DNA of 64,000 nt from Sphaerulina vaccinii (GCA_022570795.1 JAKUDP010000004.1:124001-188000); one strand, 5' to 3'; shown: positions 46,625-57,678, numbered from the stretch's first letter. Notes: generated by a model from the sequence alone, not told the origin. Numbers and translations are program-made.

Positions 46625-47696
46625 ATTGATACTGTGTATCTTGATGGTGTTGTCGGTGCTACAGCATCGCAGTGTGAGCACTTCCCACTTCCCAGCCATC
46701 AAGGTGAAGCACGCGCCTGCCTGCTGACATCACCCGACGCGTTGTTTCATATTTCGACCTCACCATCAGCATCAACACCAACAAGCATCAAAACGTCAAG
46801 CATGGGCGCCTGCCAATGACTTCCAAGACGCGCTCAAGACGTGCACGCGGGAAGCAGATTGGAGTCCGACCTACAGGCAGATTGCGCGTGGTGCTGGACC
46901 TGAATGATACAGAGTCTTGCCAGCAACAACCAGAACACCCAACTCACTCCTCGGCACGGCTGTGTGACGCAGCGGCGACCATATCCCAGACTTGAGACCG
47001 GCCACGACTGAGGACAAATCGACTGCACAACAGATACAATTGGGCTAAATGTCTCACAGCATCTGTTCATGATGATGAGCTTCGACAGTTCCATTGGTTC
47101 TCTGAGTCTTGTATAAGAAGCTTGAGCCAAATAAGGTAATCAGGCGCGGTGACGACGGCTACAGTGCTTTCTGCAGGCCCGAGCTCATTCGAATTAGGAC
47201 GAGCTTTTGGGAGACAGGGACTCATTCGGCTGAGATGCAAAAGCCTGTCACGCAGCGTGATATAGTCCTGAACGGATGGTAGAGACGAGGTTTGTAGTAC
47301 TTGCGCTGGGAACGATTACAGGCGTGACCGAAAACCTTTGGTGTGAAGTACCAGAAAGCTGGCCCGAAGGAAATCTGGAAACGAAACCCAGAAAAGCGAA
47401 AGTTACTGACAGGTTGCAAATGGTTTCCACTACGACGTTGCTCTGATAAGGCTTGATTAACACCAATCGATTGACATTTCGTCTGTCCCTCTCGCTACTA
47501 CACGCCCAACACAGTCTCATCTCGCCAGATTCTAACGCCTATGGATTATTCCCCGCAGCAACGATGGCGACGCTGTTTGCCTTACTTCGCATCAAAGATA
47601 CTGCACGCTGCCTCACGACGATCACAAGCCTGGCAGGGAACGCATAGTCGCACGGCATGCCCCAGAATCACGCAGCACAATCGCGCGCACATCGCC
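46625..47696. other. Intergenic region
   Basis: About 1.1 kb between divergent genes. Short frames only, none with a recognisable motif. Confidence 0.55.
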
Positions 47697-48278
47697 ATGA
47701 ATGACCGCGAACTTGAGCTCTTGATTGCAAGAGTCCACAAGTTACCGCAGGAGCTGCAGGACATCATTCATGACTATACCTTCACTGTTCAGCAGGATGG
47801 GTTGATCCCTGTTCCCAGCATTGGGTCGTCTCGCAGGCCCTACACAGTTCCAACAATACTACAAGTCGATCGTAACACTCGCAGGATATTGCGTAAGCTT
47901 TACTTCACGGGCAATCGCTTCTGCCTGTCTGGAAGTGCGACGAAGTTACAGTGGCTGAAAGCCATGCGCGTGCCGCTAGCCATGTGCTGCAATGAAGACC
48001 ATTCTCACACGCAGTGCGTCCTTCTACTCCAAATTTGAGCCCGAGCTGGAGTGGACGTGCAGGCAGGTGTGCAGAAGCAGACTTTCATCACTTGGAATAT
48101 CCACTTCAAGCTTGAAGCACCAGGATTGGTACGATCTTTTCGGAGTCAACTTTGGCCACGTAAAAGGTACACCACAAGAGAGAACCAGCGGTCGAAGCCG
48201 TACCACGTGGCTGTTTATGCTACGTGTTCAAGCCTGCCTTCCATCGAAGAAGATCTTTGGCTTGACCTACCATACTAG
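47697..48278 (+). pseudogene. F-box-like small protein gene A, possible in-frame TGA
   Basis: From ATG 47697 the protein has KLPQELQDIIHDYTFTVQQD and ILQVDRNTRRILRKLYFTGN, the layout of a small F-box-like family common in Dothideomycetes (LPQEL.D.I...TF......LQVDR). The frame stops at TGA 48036-48038 (113 residues) but stays open in the same frame to 48278 with natural-looking sequence (VQKQTFITWNIHFKLEAPGL). So it is either a short protein or a gene with one nonsense mutation. Gene B, 50 bases downstream, is a paralogue. Function unknown; F-box proteins recruit substrates to ubiquitin ligases. Confidence 0.5.
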
Positions 48279-48324
48279 CACTGCACGGCAGACTTCTCCG
48301 TTCTGACCCGATCACCGGACAATC

Positions 48325-48816
48325 ATGGACGACCTACCCACTGCCTCACTGGCGACACGCCTCCAGAAAGTGCCTCAGGAACTGTTCGATAAGGTGTATG
48401 ACTACGCTATGGAACTTCCCAACAACACGGATATCTTCATCAATGATTCATATCGCCTTCCGATCGCACTCCAAGTCGACCGGTCCAAGGACAAACGAAT
48501 CGCATATTTTATGGAGAACCGCTTCTTTTGTCACGACAAGCACCTTGCCCGCAAGTTCTTCGATATGGCGTACCTGAACAGCGAAGTTGAGTGCTGGGGA
48601 CGATTCACAGGGGTCTGCGTGGGAGGAAGCCTTCGTGGGTTCCCATTTGATCATGAATATGGTCTCGTATATTATCTCAGTTTCCGCACAGAAGAGGATA
48701 TCAGAGATCAGTATGAGGTGGATAGAGAACTTGAACAAATGATAAGGCAGGCCATCATCAGAGCGCTTATCAAGGGTGACTTCAGTGATGCGCCTGCGAA
48801 GTGTCGTTGCTGTTGA
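48325..48816 (+). CDS. F-box-like small protein gene B
   Basis: Intronless, 163 residues. KVPQELFDKVYDYAMELPNN and LPIALQVDRSKDKRIAYFME correspond to the same motifs as gene A upstream, so the two look like tandem paralogues that have diverged strongly. The C-terminus is acidic then cysteine-rich (CRCC). Family function unknown. Confidence 0.65.
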   Translation: MDDLPTASLATRLQKVPQELFDKVYDYAMELPNNTDIFINDSYRLPIALQVDRSKDKRIAYFMENRFFCHDKHLARKFFDMAYLNSEVECWGRFTGVCVGGSLRGFPFDHEYGLVYYLSFRTEEDIRDQYEVDRELEQMIRQAIIRALIKGDFSDAPAKCRCC

Positions 48817-48970
48817 AAACCACTGTGCAAACGAATGCCTCTTGGTGAGTTGGGCACGTCGAGGGAAGTGAAGAGAAGGAATGCGCCGACATCGCAGCCA
48901 AGACCGCAGGGAGCTCTTGCAACGTCTCTCGACAGCTCTTCACCACCAGATACATATCACTCCACGAACA

Positions 48971-49399
48971 ATGGATTCTCACAACCAAGACGCAGCCACG
49001 ACACTCAAAAGCATCTCCGCGCAATAGCCGGTCGTTGTCGCAACCCGCGACTGGACTTACTCCAACAGTCCTCAAAGCGCTGAATTACGATCATGCATCG
49101 CACCAGATTTTCAGGCCACTTTAGACGGCTATCCCGGCATCCATAATCTTGACCGACTACACGAACTCTTCAAGCAGAACGTCTCAGAGTATCCTGAAGC
49201 TTATCTCTATGCTCGAGAAATCACGGCTCATGTTGATGAACAGAAAGGTCTAGCGACTTTTAATCTGGATATGGATATGGTGCTTTGGAAGGATGTTACG
49301 ACTAAAGCTATGACTGAATTGACGTGGAAGAGGGGAAAGAGTGGGAAGTGGATGATACATGGGTTTCTTGGTATGAGGGGCATGACTGCGGATTCGTGA
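48971..49399 (+). pseudogene. NTF2/SnoaL-like gene with an in-frame TAG
   Basis: A frame of 143 codons from ATG 48971 to TGA 49399 is interrupted only at codon 19 by TAG (49025-49027). Beyond it: ATRDWTYSNSPQSAELRSCI, NLDRLHELFKQNVSEYPEAY, ITAHVDEQKGLATFNLDMDM and GKWMIHGFLGM. This arrangement (small residues, aromatic strand, HVDEQ strand, K/W ending) is typical of fungal NTF2-like/SnoaL-like proteins of about 140-150 residues. No GT lies between the ATG and the TAG, so splicing cannot remove it. CAG to TAG is a plausible origin. Confidence 0.55.
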
Positions 49400-50255
49400 A
49401 GGGGCTCCGTTGCGAGTGCTGGCGATGGCAGCGACTTGAGAGTGCGAACTTCCTCGGATCTTAAGCGTGTATGTCGAAGCACGCTGGTGGCAACGATCAA
49501 ATGCGGAAGTATTCTTCACGAGCCGATGTACCGGATACGGAAGCTCAATTCTGCGACAAAGTCGACAAGGGGGGTATTGCGAAGTGCTTTCCCATTATCA
49601 AAGCAAAGCTGATCGCTGCCTCTCAAACCAAAGCCGCTGCAATACGAGCAGAACAGCTTCACGAGAACCTGCCTGCTTGGATAGCTTTCGCCCACTACCT
49701 TGGAGCTGGTCGATTCAGCTTACTAGTTACAGGCGGGACCGATGGACGATAGCCTGCAGAGACAAGCAGTCAAGTGTCAAGGATCTCTTCTCCGAAACGA
49801 AATGTTGCCAGCGCACGCTGTGCATCGACATCGGGTAGCTTACACTCTGGTGAGGACTTACTTGATACGACGTCCAGCTCATGATCCGACATAAACCGGT
49901 GCCAACCAAGACGATGGGTGCAGATGAGGATTCAGGACAGGAATTATGGCTTATGTCTGTGACGTATTTCATTCATATTCATTGCAGTATAACACAATCC
50001 AAATGCTTGAGTGCCATATATGTATCCACTGTGGGGAGCACTTCAAAGCAATTTCCTACCCATTCGCCTTCATGGATCGATCGTTATGTGTGCCCCAACT
50101 CGCAACCAGGCTGCCGCAGCAGCAGACTTGTCGAAGGTGCTTCGTCGCTCTGGCCGGGCTGCTCCCACGTCGTCAGACTTTACGTGAGATGGGAGGTCCG
50201 CACTACTTTGCTTGCCATTCCCAAGAGTTCTTGTTCCGTAATTCTCGTGCTACGT
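49400..50255. other. Intergenic region
   Basis: Several short overlapping frames (for example 49471-49752 on +) with no recognised motif. A frame at 49946-50320 (+) overlaps the next gene on the opposite strand and is a shadow of it. Confidence 0.45.
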
Positions 50256-51194
50256 TCAGCCCTTTGACTTCGATCGAAGCTGTCGGTCGCTCGATGGTAG
50301 GATGCCGATGGCAATCGTGAAGTCTGGGTCGTTCTCGGCTCGATTACGTGTTGCATATGTATCTCCTCCCATGAGTCGAGTAGTAGGATCTCTTACTGGT
50401 GAATAGGACTCAGACCCGGCTCTCTTAGTGATCATTATGTTCTTCCTCAGCAGCGCTTGCCGCAGACCTGGCGCGCCTCGCTGCTCTTGTAGCCATTCAT
50501 CGAACCGAATCGCGAGCCATTCCTCACTCCAGCCCTCCCTGGCGCCTTCCTGGCCCAGCTTGAATACCTGATCGTAGTACGGCCGGAAGCGGTCGGCGCG
50601 GCGATTGAGGTCTGGATGCTCCATGGCAATCAGCGCCAATGGCAAAAGTTGGTCGATCTCGGTCCATTTGAAGACGGAGCGAGGCAACTCCAAAAGGAGC
50701 TTCGTGTACATCCCCTGGTTGGGACGTGAATTATAGTAATGTTGCTTAATCGAATTCAGCCAGCGTCGAACTCCAGAGAGCTGGTGGATCCTAGGAACGA
50801 TCCTGAAGTTGTTGAGCTCGTGATACATTGGCAATACTTCGCTTCGGATCTGCTTCGATACGTGGAGCAAAGCAGGCTGTTCATACTTTCTCGGCATCCT
50901 CTGGTTGCCGGACGTTCCTTTGCTGGTGCGCTCATGCAATGCTGTCAGGCCAGGTGAGCGCAACAGTCTGATGGGCCAATTCACGTCAGGTGAGAGCACA
51001 TATTCGTAGACCATGTTTCGCAGTTCTGGTGGTAGTGACATGAGCAGGCCTTGATCTGGAGGCTGTGTCGCGTTTGGAGTCGACGTCCCGCGTGACTGAT
51101 TCTTCTTGATTCGTTGCTTCTTAACCTTGCTTGCTGGACTATGCTTGGGTAAGCGAGCAGCCTCATTGTCGTCGCTGGCCATGATGTTGCTCAT
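50256..51194 (-). CDS. F-box/2EXR-like protein
   Basis: 312 residues from ATG 51194 (upstream in-frame ATGs would add a non-conserved leader). The N-terminus is basic (SKVKKQRIKKNQSR), perhaps a nuclear signal. MSLPPELRNMVYEYVLSP, then PALLHVSKQIRSEVLPMYHE, is the characteristic fungal F-box/2EXR-like start followed by a helical LL.vs.qiRsE...y motif. The remainder has no recognised domain. Role unknown; substrate recognition for ubiquitination is a common guess. Confidence 0.7.
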   Translation of the reverse strand: MSNIMASDDNEAARLPKHSPASKVKKQRIKKNQSRGTSTPNATQPPDQGLLMSLPPELRNMVYEYVLSPDVNWPIRLLRSPGLTALHERTSKGTSGNQRMPRKYEQPALLHVSKQIRSEVLPMYHELNNFRIVPRIHQLSGVRRWLNSIKQHYYNSRPNQGMYTKLLLELPRSVFKWTEIDQLLPLALIAMEHPDLNRRADRFRPYYDQVFKLGQEGAREGWSEEWLAIRFDEWLQEQRGAPGLRQALLRKNIMITKRAGSESYSPVRDPTTRLMGGDTYATRNRAENDPDFTIAIGILPSSDRQLRSKSKG

Positions 51195-51408
51195 AGTGGC
51201 GGTTTTTGCCAATGTCGTGGGGATTGTTGGTGAAGATGAGAAGTCGAGAGTTGTAAAAGAGCTAGTTACTGAATACATGAGCTTTGTGCTGCAAGTGAGC
51301 TTCAAATTTTAGACTTCACTTTGAACAGATACATTTGGCAAGAACGACTTCACAGAAGCGGCGAAGGAGGCAAGCTGAACCTCGCTTCGTTCACTTTCTT
51401 ATTGTCGT

Positions 51409-51882
51409 TCACCAATGCCTCGTGCCAGGTGCTCCCTTCACATGAGTAGTATCAATATCACTCGTCGTCCACCCGCCATAAAAGTCACCCGGCTGCGGCT
51501 CGACCTTTTCGCCATCAACATAACAATCCCAAGGGCCCGCATAAAAGCTCAAATAGTCTTTAATCTGCTTGAAGCCGCCAGTCGGGTTATCATAAGACCA
51601 GATACGGCTCTTCACTCCGTCCAGGTCATAGTAGCTTGCTGTGCCTTTCCATTCACAATATGAGCTACGGGCGTTCTTGCTCAGCTGGACCTTCAGGCAA
51701 GAAGGCGGCAGATAGTAGGTAGGAGGATGGAAGGTTTCTAGAACCCAGTATGCTTCTTTGGTGTCTGCTATTGTTTGGCCATTCCACTTGATTTCGAGAT
51801 GCCGTGGTGTCCGCTCGCAGAGTGGCGGGCGAGGGAAGTCCTTTGGATTGAGCTTTCCTGATGACGATGAAGTAGAAGACAT
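51409..51882 (-). CDS. DUF427 domain protein
   Basis: 157 residues from ATG 51882. The whole protein fits DUF427: RPPLCERTPRHLEIKWNGQT, ADTKEAYWVLETFHPPTYYL, YCEWKGTASYYDL, WSYDNPTGGF, YLSFYAGPWDCYVDGEKVEP and FYGGWTTSDI, ending KGAPGTRHW. The family is small, cytosolic, widespread in bacteria and fungi, and of unknown function. Longer in-frame starts exist up to 52032, with MLNRIRKAMSS as an intermediate; the extra residues are not typical of the family. Confidence 0.85.
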   Translation of the reverse strand: MSSTSSSSGKLNPKDFPRPPLCERTPRHLEIKWNGQTIADTKEAYWVLETFHPPTYYLPPSCLKVQLSKNARSSYCEWKGTASYYDLDGVKSRIWSYDNPTGGFKQIKDYLSFYAGPWDCYVDGEKVEPQPGDFYGGWTTSDIDTTHVKGAPGTRHW

Positions 51883-52642
51883 GGCTTTTCTGATTCTGTT
51901 CAACATATGTCTGCTGGATGTGAGATGTGATGGGATGTCATATTGGAACCGCGACGTCGTCATCGATGTCGCTGCTGCCAAGTGCTGACTAAGAACGATT
52001 GCCAAGATGTCAGAAGTGAAAACGGACCTCACCTCTGTTTCTGTGAATCAATTCAACCTCCAACATCAACTTCTCATATCTCATCATTGCCTTGCTAAAC
52101 TGGCCAGTGACAGTAGATGCGAGCAGTGAGCTTACCCTGTTCCGACACGGAGCACGAAAACTTCCAGCCTGATCGCCGCACGACACAAGGCTGGGATGTG
52201 TCTTCAGCCGCACTGAGCAGTCCTCTCTGGTTGCAAGCATACGATAGGTATCTCGAACTATACTTGAGATGTGCCGTCGTGTACTTGTTGATCGAGGCAC
52301 CGCCAGAATCCTCCAGTACTGAACCTTGATGGACTCGCTGCAAGTCAATCCTTCAGCCTGATTGACAGCGCCTGAGGCGTTTGCGCAGCCTGATCCAAAT
52401 ACACGGTATGATAGGTGCAGAAGATGCGCCATTTAACATCGCCCAGGCCGCGTAACATGCCAGCTCATTGTAGCTGTGCCGTGCGTGCATGAGATGGACC
52501 ACGCCAGAGCTTGTTCCAGGCTCCCTCTCTGGTAGTGCAACCCGCAGCCTTGACCCTCTGGACGGGTTATGAAGCGCTGGGATGATATCTTTCACTGGGA
52601 GAACTTTCGAGTTCCGGTGACATACACAGGCACAACAGCGCA
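51883..52642. other. Upstream region with CAGCCTGAT motifs
   Basis: No supported gene. CAGCCTGAT occurs at 52165-52173, 52354-52362 and 52386-52394, all in the same orientation, 250-480 bp upstream of the mucin-like gene at 52643. Confidence 0.5.
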
Positions 52643-53146
52643 ATGGCTCCGAGGAACGTCTTCACGTTGCGTACAGCGACCCTTCAGACAGCCTCTACGA
52701 CAGTCACCACAACCATAACTCTGGAACCTTTTCCCACATCATTGCTACCACTCTACATCACAACGACCTCGACTATCAATGGTGAACCTCAGACGCTTCT
52801 GCTGCCGAAGGCATATTAGTCACAGCACGACTTTGACGCCGGGTACTTACGCGAAGATAAGTCCTACGCCCACAATCACAGAGTTGCTCTCCTCGGCTTC
52901 ATCAACTCCCACGAACGACAATGAAGATACCCATGCTGGGAGTGATAATCAGCATGGCATTGAGCCTGAACGTGTGGCAGGGATTGTTGTTGGAGTCGCA
53001 ATCTGGTCGCGATCGTCTCTTGGTGTGTCGGAAAGCGGTGTCAAAGAACGATGGTGTCAACGAGGGTGCAAGAAGATACTGAGTATAAGACGCACAAGCT
53101 GCCATCTGGACAGTGTCGTACAGTAACAGCAAGAGGCAGCACATGA
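52643..53146 (+). pseudogene. Mucin-like single-pass membrane protein gene A, frameshifted
   Basis: ATG 52643 begins MAPRNVFTLRTATLQTASTT, a Thr/Ser-rich ectodomain without a signal peptide, and stops after LLLPKAY (52817-52819). One base over, STTLTPGTYAKISPTPTITE and more Ser/Thr-rich sequence follow, reaching ERVAGIVVGVA (start of a membrane helix near 52970). A second shift of one base continues the helix and basic tail (LVAIVSWCVGKRCQR) to a stop at 53146. Two compensable 1-nt shifts are needed, so it is decayed. The design (short Thr/Ser ectodomain, Gly/Val-rich helix, basic tail) matches genes B, C and D. Confidence 0.5.
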
Positions 53147-53835
53147 TCCAAGGCTTCGACTTTGTTTGCACTGGCACGCGCAGACTCACCACTCCATTTC
53201 AACTCGTTTGCAACTTGACAAGCTCATCGGATTGAGTCGTTCACAAGTTCATATCGCTATATATGTATTGGCTGCTAGCATACCGCCAGAGGAAGTGCCG
53301 CTCGCTTGGCTATACCATCAGATCTGAGAGAAACAATCATCTGCTCTGTTCGAGACAGGTCCAGCATCCAAGACTACATGAACCACTGCATGGTAGCATC
53401 GAGACTCCTATACCATGAGAATCAGGCTGAGATTAGTCTGACTCCTGCAACGCCATGTTGCTCGGGGAACCCCTTGTCTACAGCCTGATCAGCGCCACCA
53501 GCCTTGCACTGCCGAATCAAGCACAAATAACGTAGCATGTGCGGCTGAAGTGCGCTAGCAAGTTCCTGCTTTGTAATTTGTCGCACAAGTATAATGCAGC
53601 TCATGCTAATTCGGGTGCTGCAGCTTCACACTGTGCGGTTTCTCGAGAAAACATGCATTGGCTCGTCAGCAGTGGACGCTGCCGTCCTGTGCTTGGCGCC
53701 GTCGAGCGCCATCGAGTCGTTGGGCACTGATGCTAAGTCAGTGGTTGTCAATCATGTTTTGCTGTTACGTTTCACGAATTGGCACTTGATTCCTCGAGTT
53801 CTCCATCACAAACCAACAAGCACAACGACTTCGAC

Positions 53836-54604
53836 ATGTGGATCTTTCTGCTAGCTCTACTATGCCGCATCACTCTCGCGCAGAAAAGATGCCATTGGCC
53901 TGACGGAACCGAATCAGGCGATCGACCTTGCGACCCTTCCGCAAAGGTCAGCGTTTGCTGCGGTGGAACTTATTCTCCATGCTTCAGTAACAAGCTCTGC
54001 GAGGGCAATTACAGAGGTTCCTGTACGGACATAACTTGGAAGAGTCCAGATTGTCCTCAATACTGTACCTGTAAGTCCTCAGTATTACAACACTTAGCTG
54101 CTATGGGACTGACATTATACAGCCGCAAGTGGCGAACATTACGCTCGCTTGACTTCATGCCATTTCTTCAACTCCTCGTACAGTCCCGGCGACTACTGCT
54201 GTGGCAATCTTAACACGGACTGCTGTGACTCTGGCACTGATCGCCTTCAGCTGTTACCCACCGATGCTGTGTCTTCCGCGGTCTGGATCAGCAGCGCCTC
54301 GACATATTCCGTGCTTGCTCCGTCTACGACGATAAGCACAAGTGCAACTTCATCTTCTGCACCACCAAGTGTATCTACATCTGGTGAGAGCTCTGGAAGC
54401 TATGTGAAGCACACTTTGTCCTCCGGAACAACAGCTGGCGTCGTGATTGGGGTCTTAGCTGCAGTGGCAGTCATCGCAGCATTGTCCTGGCTCTTCTTCA
54501 GGAGGTCTCGGAAGACTAAAGCCGAAGAGGCTGTGCAGTATGAGCCGCAGCAAGCGCAGAGCCCACAATACGAGATGCAGCAGGAAACAGTCAGGGGATT
54601 GTGA
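53836..54604 (+). CDS. Cysteine-rich, mucin-like single-pass membrane protein (gene B)
   Basis: Two exons, 53836-54070 and 54123-54604, around a 52-nt intron (GTAAGT...ATACAG) give 238 residues. A signal peptide (MWIFLLALLCRITLAQ) leads to a cysteine-rich ectodomain with about 15 cysteines (CHWPDGTESGDRPC, VCCGG, DYCCGNLNTDCCDSG). A Ser/Thr stalk, one membrane helix (AGVVIGVLAAVAVIAALSWL), a basic stop-transfer FFRRSRK and a Gln/Tyr-rich cytosolic tail (QYEPQQAQSPQYEMQQ) follow. This is the layout of fungal mid2/WSC-like surface sensors. Intact. CAGCCTGAT motifs in opposite orientation lie at 53421 and 53481, 350-415 bp upstream. Confidence 0.75.
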
Positions 54605-55339
54605 TTGACTCCACTGAGTATCGAAATACGGATATGGTTAGGTCGATACTCATGCTCTGTTGTACCTATAAATTATTTTTTGGAAGGTTTCACAACGATG
54701 GAGAAAGGACTGTGCCAAGAGATGATGGCATCAACTGCTTCGATTTCCGAGGCATGACTGCTTGCAGTATGTATCGAAAAACACACCTATGTGACGCAGA
54801 GCTTTTGTCAAACGTATGGACAGCAATGTGAGCTACGAATCCTCGCACGTGCACGCCGAGGACAAAAACATATCTGCAAGCCAACCCGATGGCTCAACGT
54901 GCTATCTGATAGTGGCATGGCTTGGTACATGCTCGCACATGGAGGGTCATAACGCTATCAACATGGCATCCTCACATCGACGCCGATGGAGTCGCGTCAC
55001 GTGTTGGAAGGGAACCGCCATTGAGCGTCGCACTGTCCATGTTGGCAATCTGCAGATCAGGAGGAGGCTGTGCATTGGCGATGATGGGCGGTATGTGACT
55101 GGATGCCACGCTAATGTACATGTGAAGCCTGGTCTAATTTGGCTTTTGAGCCTCGCAGAATCGATCAGGCTATGGCTTGCGTACGTATCAGTCAAGGAGC
55201 GCACACCGCAATTGGGCAGGTCCAGATTACCGTTGGCCATGCCTTTGCTGAGCGATGACAGGCTCTCGTGGAAGGAGAAGGTGATTGCGATCTTAGTGGA
55301 TTGACTGAAGTGCTACTTGGTAGGACCAACTACAGCTCG
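54605..55339. other. Intergenic region
   Basis: Between convergent gene B and the Hsp70-like gene. The 162-codon frame at 54816-55304 (+) has no motif and is not supported. Confidence 0.5.
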
Positions 55340-57479
55340 TCAACCATACCGATACAATCCATCTACCGCACCGACTTGGTAAGATGGTCGTGGTGCAGGT
55401 TTGCCATCCACTGGCTGCCACATCACCTGGATCTCTTCATGTCTCTTACTGAGCATCCCATCCTTGCCCCAGATCTGGAAACTGAGGCCGGCACCAATGA
55501 TAGCCCTCACTTCGTACTCAGCCCGGTAGTACTTCTGTCCTCTGTTGCACCAATGGCGATTCTTTAGCTTCATGTGGTCAGTGGCGACGTGGAACTCGAT
55601 CTTGCAAACCTCCTTCACACCACCCCTTTTTGTACTGGCTGGTAGCTGATGCGCAGGTAGCGTAGAAATCAGTATCGTGGCATGCTGTGGAGCGCCAGGA
55701 GCAGTGTACTTCATCTTGTGTCGATACTTTTGACGCACTCCTTCGTCTGCTGAAACAGCCTCTCCCTAGCGCATGTGAGTTGGACATTTACAACCAGAAT
55801 TGCAGCACACCTTACCTGTCGCACAATCCAATTGACCTGGCCAAGCGCCCACTTCAAGTCTACAAATTCGTCCTGCACGACTGTGTCGCCTTGGTGCTTC
55901 AGTGGATCGTATAGCTCTCGACAGAGTATGCCGTAGCTCACGGGACTACATCGCAGTGTGTAGATGTCTGTACCACCTCGAAGCTTCTGAGTGCGGGCCA
56001 TAACCAGTCCATGGCAGACAGCTAGTTGCCTATAAAGCTTTGTGTAAGTATGATCTCTACCAATGCACGTGCACATACGTACGGTTCTGCAGCAAGTAGC
56101 ACTCTCAGGTCTTGGGCATTGTGCAAGCGAAGATCACCGCCATGCTCATAGCGAGCCCTTGCACGCTTTTGAACATATGGAGAGCTACTGAGGCCACCGG
56201 AGAGGATGAGATAAGACTGTGGCGAGATAAGTGTCAGTGCACGTACTGTTCGAATGGTGATATGCATAGACATACCACCTGCTCACGAGAATGCGAATTC
56301 TGGACAATCTGGAGTTGCTGATCGATAAGGCCAAACATCTTGTCAACCTGTTCGTCGAAGATCGCCTTAAGCTCTGCACTAGTTACGCGTCAGCACATCT
56401 TCATTGTGAGAACATAATGCGCTTACGTTGTCATTACAAGCTTCGAATTCTCGATCACATACTCTGGAAAGCTCTTGCCAGGAGGCATACCAGGAATAGG
56501 CAAATACAGTCGAGGAATGTCCTTCACTATACTCAGCATTGGAACGCGGATCTTGGTGAACGTAATCTTACCATGCCTTCTACACCAAAGGAACACTTGA
56601 AGGTGCGGAATTGGTCATCGACGAGCTTTGCGATGACAGTTTCGAGGTCGCCTGGTATCTCTTTCTCAATCGGACGTAGTCTTTCGGTGAGGACTCTTCG
56701 TGCCTTGTAGTCAATGAGGGTCGATCCCACTGCAATACCCTCTGTCCAGCTCAGTGGTTTGAGTTCTAGGCGGCTTTGTGTCGTGGAAATCACTTTCAAT
56801 ACGTTCAAGTCGGTGGTTCCGCCTCCTACAAATTGTAAGCTCAAAGTCATGCCTTGCCACATTCTAGCAGACTTACCAGCGTCACACACAAGGAAGACTT
56901 CGTCTCGGTCCAACCTCCTTGTCGAGTAAACTGCTGCAGCTTCTGCTTCCGTGAGAGTTATGCTTGCTCTTTCTTTCGTCTTCTGTCCGAAACCAGCATC
57001 CTTAATCAACCTTTCCATGGCCGCTATGAGCGCTGGATCTTTCCAGGTCGTTCTATGCTGAAGACAAACTCTACTCGCTTCATGCCAAATCTAGGCACTG
57101 TCTCATCGAAGTACCTGTTGATGAAGCGGTGGAGGTTTTGCATATAGTCTCGGAACCAGCCTTGTGCTTGTTCGATCGAAGGTGCTATGCCAGAAGGATC
57201 TTCATATTGTGGATCGAGGTAGAGCTTGAAGAGTTCATTGAATTCGCAGCTTTCATCGTCAGCTGTACTCAGAAAGCCCCAGCTCTTCTGCAAGCCGGTT
57301 TGTATATCGTAGGAGATCGCTGTATCGACCTTGTTCCGAAGCTCATGCCCGAGCTTGCCTGGCCAGCGTTGAATCGTCTTTGGTTCAGGCCATTCGGGTC
57401 CCATTGAGTATGCAACTCCAGTACAAGTCATACCGAAGTCGATGCCGACAACGATGTCGGGCTGCCATGATGTGTTCAT
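55340..57479 (-). pseudogene. Hsp70-like (Hsp12A-type) gene, seven exons, one frameshift
   Basis: Exons 57479-56877, 56825-56572, 56521-56427, 56378-56279, 56216-56083, 56029-55816 and 55765-55340 are joined by six introns of 48-62 nt with good donors. The first phosphate motif is DIVVGIDFGMTCTGVAYS; TLTEAEAAAVYS follows; DAG joins GGTTDLNVLKV across intron 1 (the second phosphate motif). LSGGLSSSPYVQ is the adenosine motif. The C-terminal part (from ~430) lacks the DnaK substrate-binding domain, as in fungal Hsp12A-like proteins. The summed exons are 1826 nt, one short of a codon multiple. The missing base lies near 57035, after VEFVFSI, before WKDPALIAAMERL. No intron fits there. Everything else is intact, so the damage is slight and recent, or recoded. 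Confidence 0.75.
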
Positions 57480-57596
57480 GGTAAGAATGTCGAAATGCAA
57501 GTGACCAACCGATGTCCTACGAGCAAGTTGAATGGAGAGCCTCTGTAGAAAGAGCTCACAGCTATCATGCGAGCCGCCAGCCTTGTGCTATTATTG

Positions 57597-57678
57597 TTGA
57601 TCAGGCTGTGATTGCCAAGAATCTTCGGCGCCGTGTCAATGCAGCTATTTGCTCTAGATCATCCTTCAGCCTGATCAA
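57597..57678. promoter_or_regulatory. 12-bp perfect inverted repeat between the Hsp70-like gene and mucin gene C
   Basis: TTGATCAGGCTG at 57597-57608 and CAGCCTGATCAA at 57667-57678 are exact reverse complements around a 58-bp spacer. The pair lies 118-199 bp upstream of the Hsp70-like ATG (minus) and 307-388 bp upstream of gene C (plus). It may be a shared operator or the ends of a very small mobile element. Confidence 0.6.

Noticed and set aside
54816..55304. 162-codon plus-strand frame
   Set aside because: No motif, odd composition, no splice partner; probably chance between convergent genes.
56522..56571. Second apparent frameshift in the Hsp70-like gene after VEGM
   Set aside because: A 50-nt intron (GTAAGA...GTGAAG) joins GM to DIPRLYLPIPGMPPG in phase; no lesion is needed.
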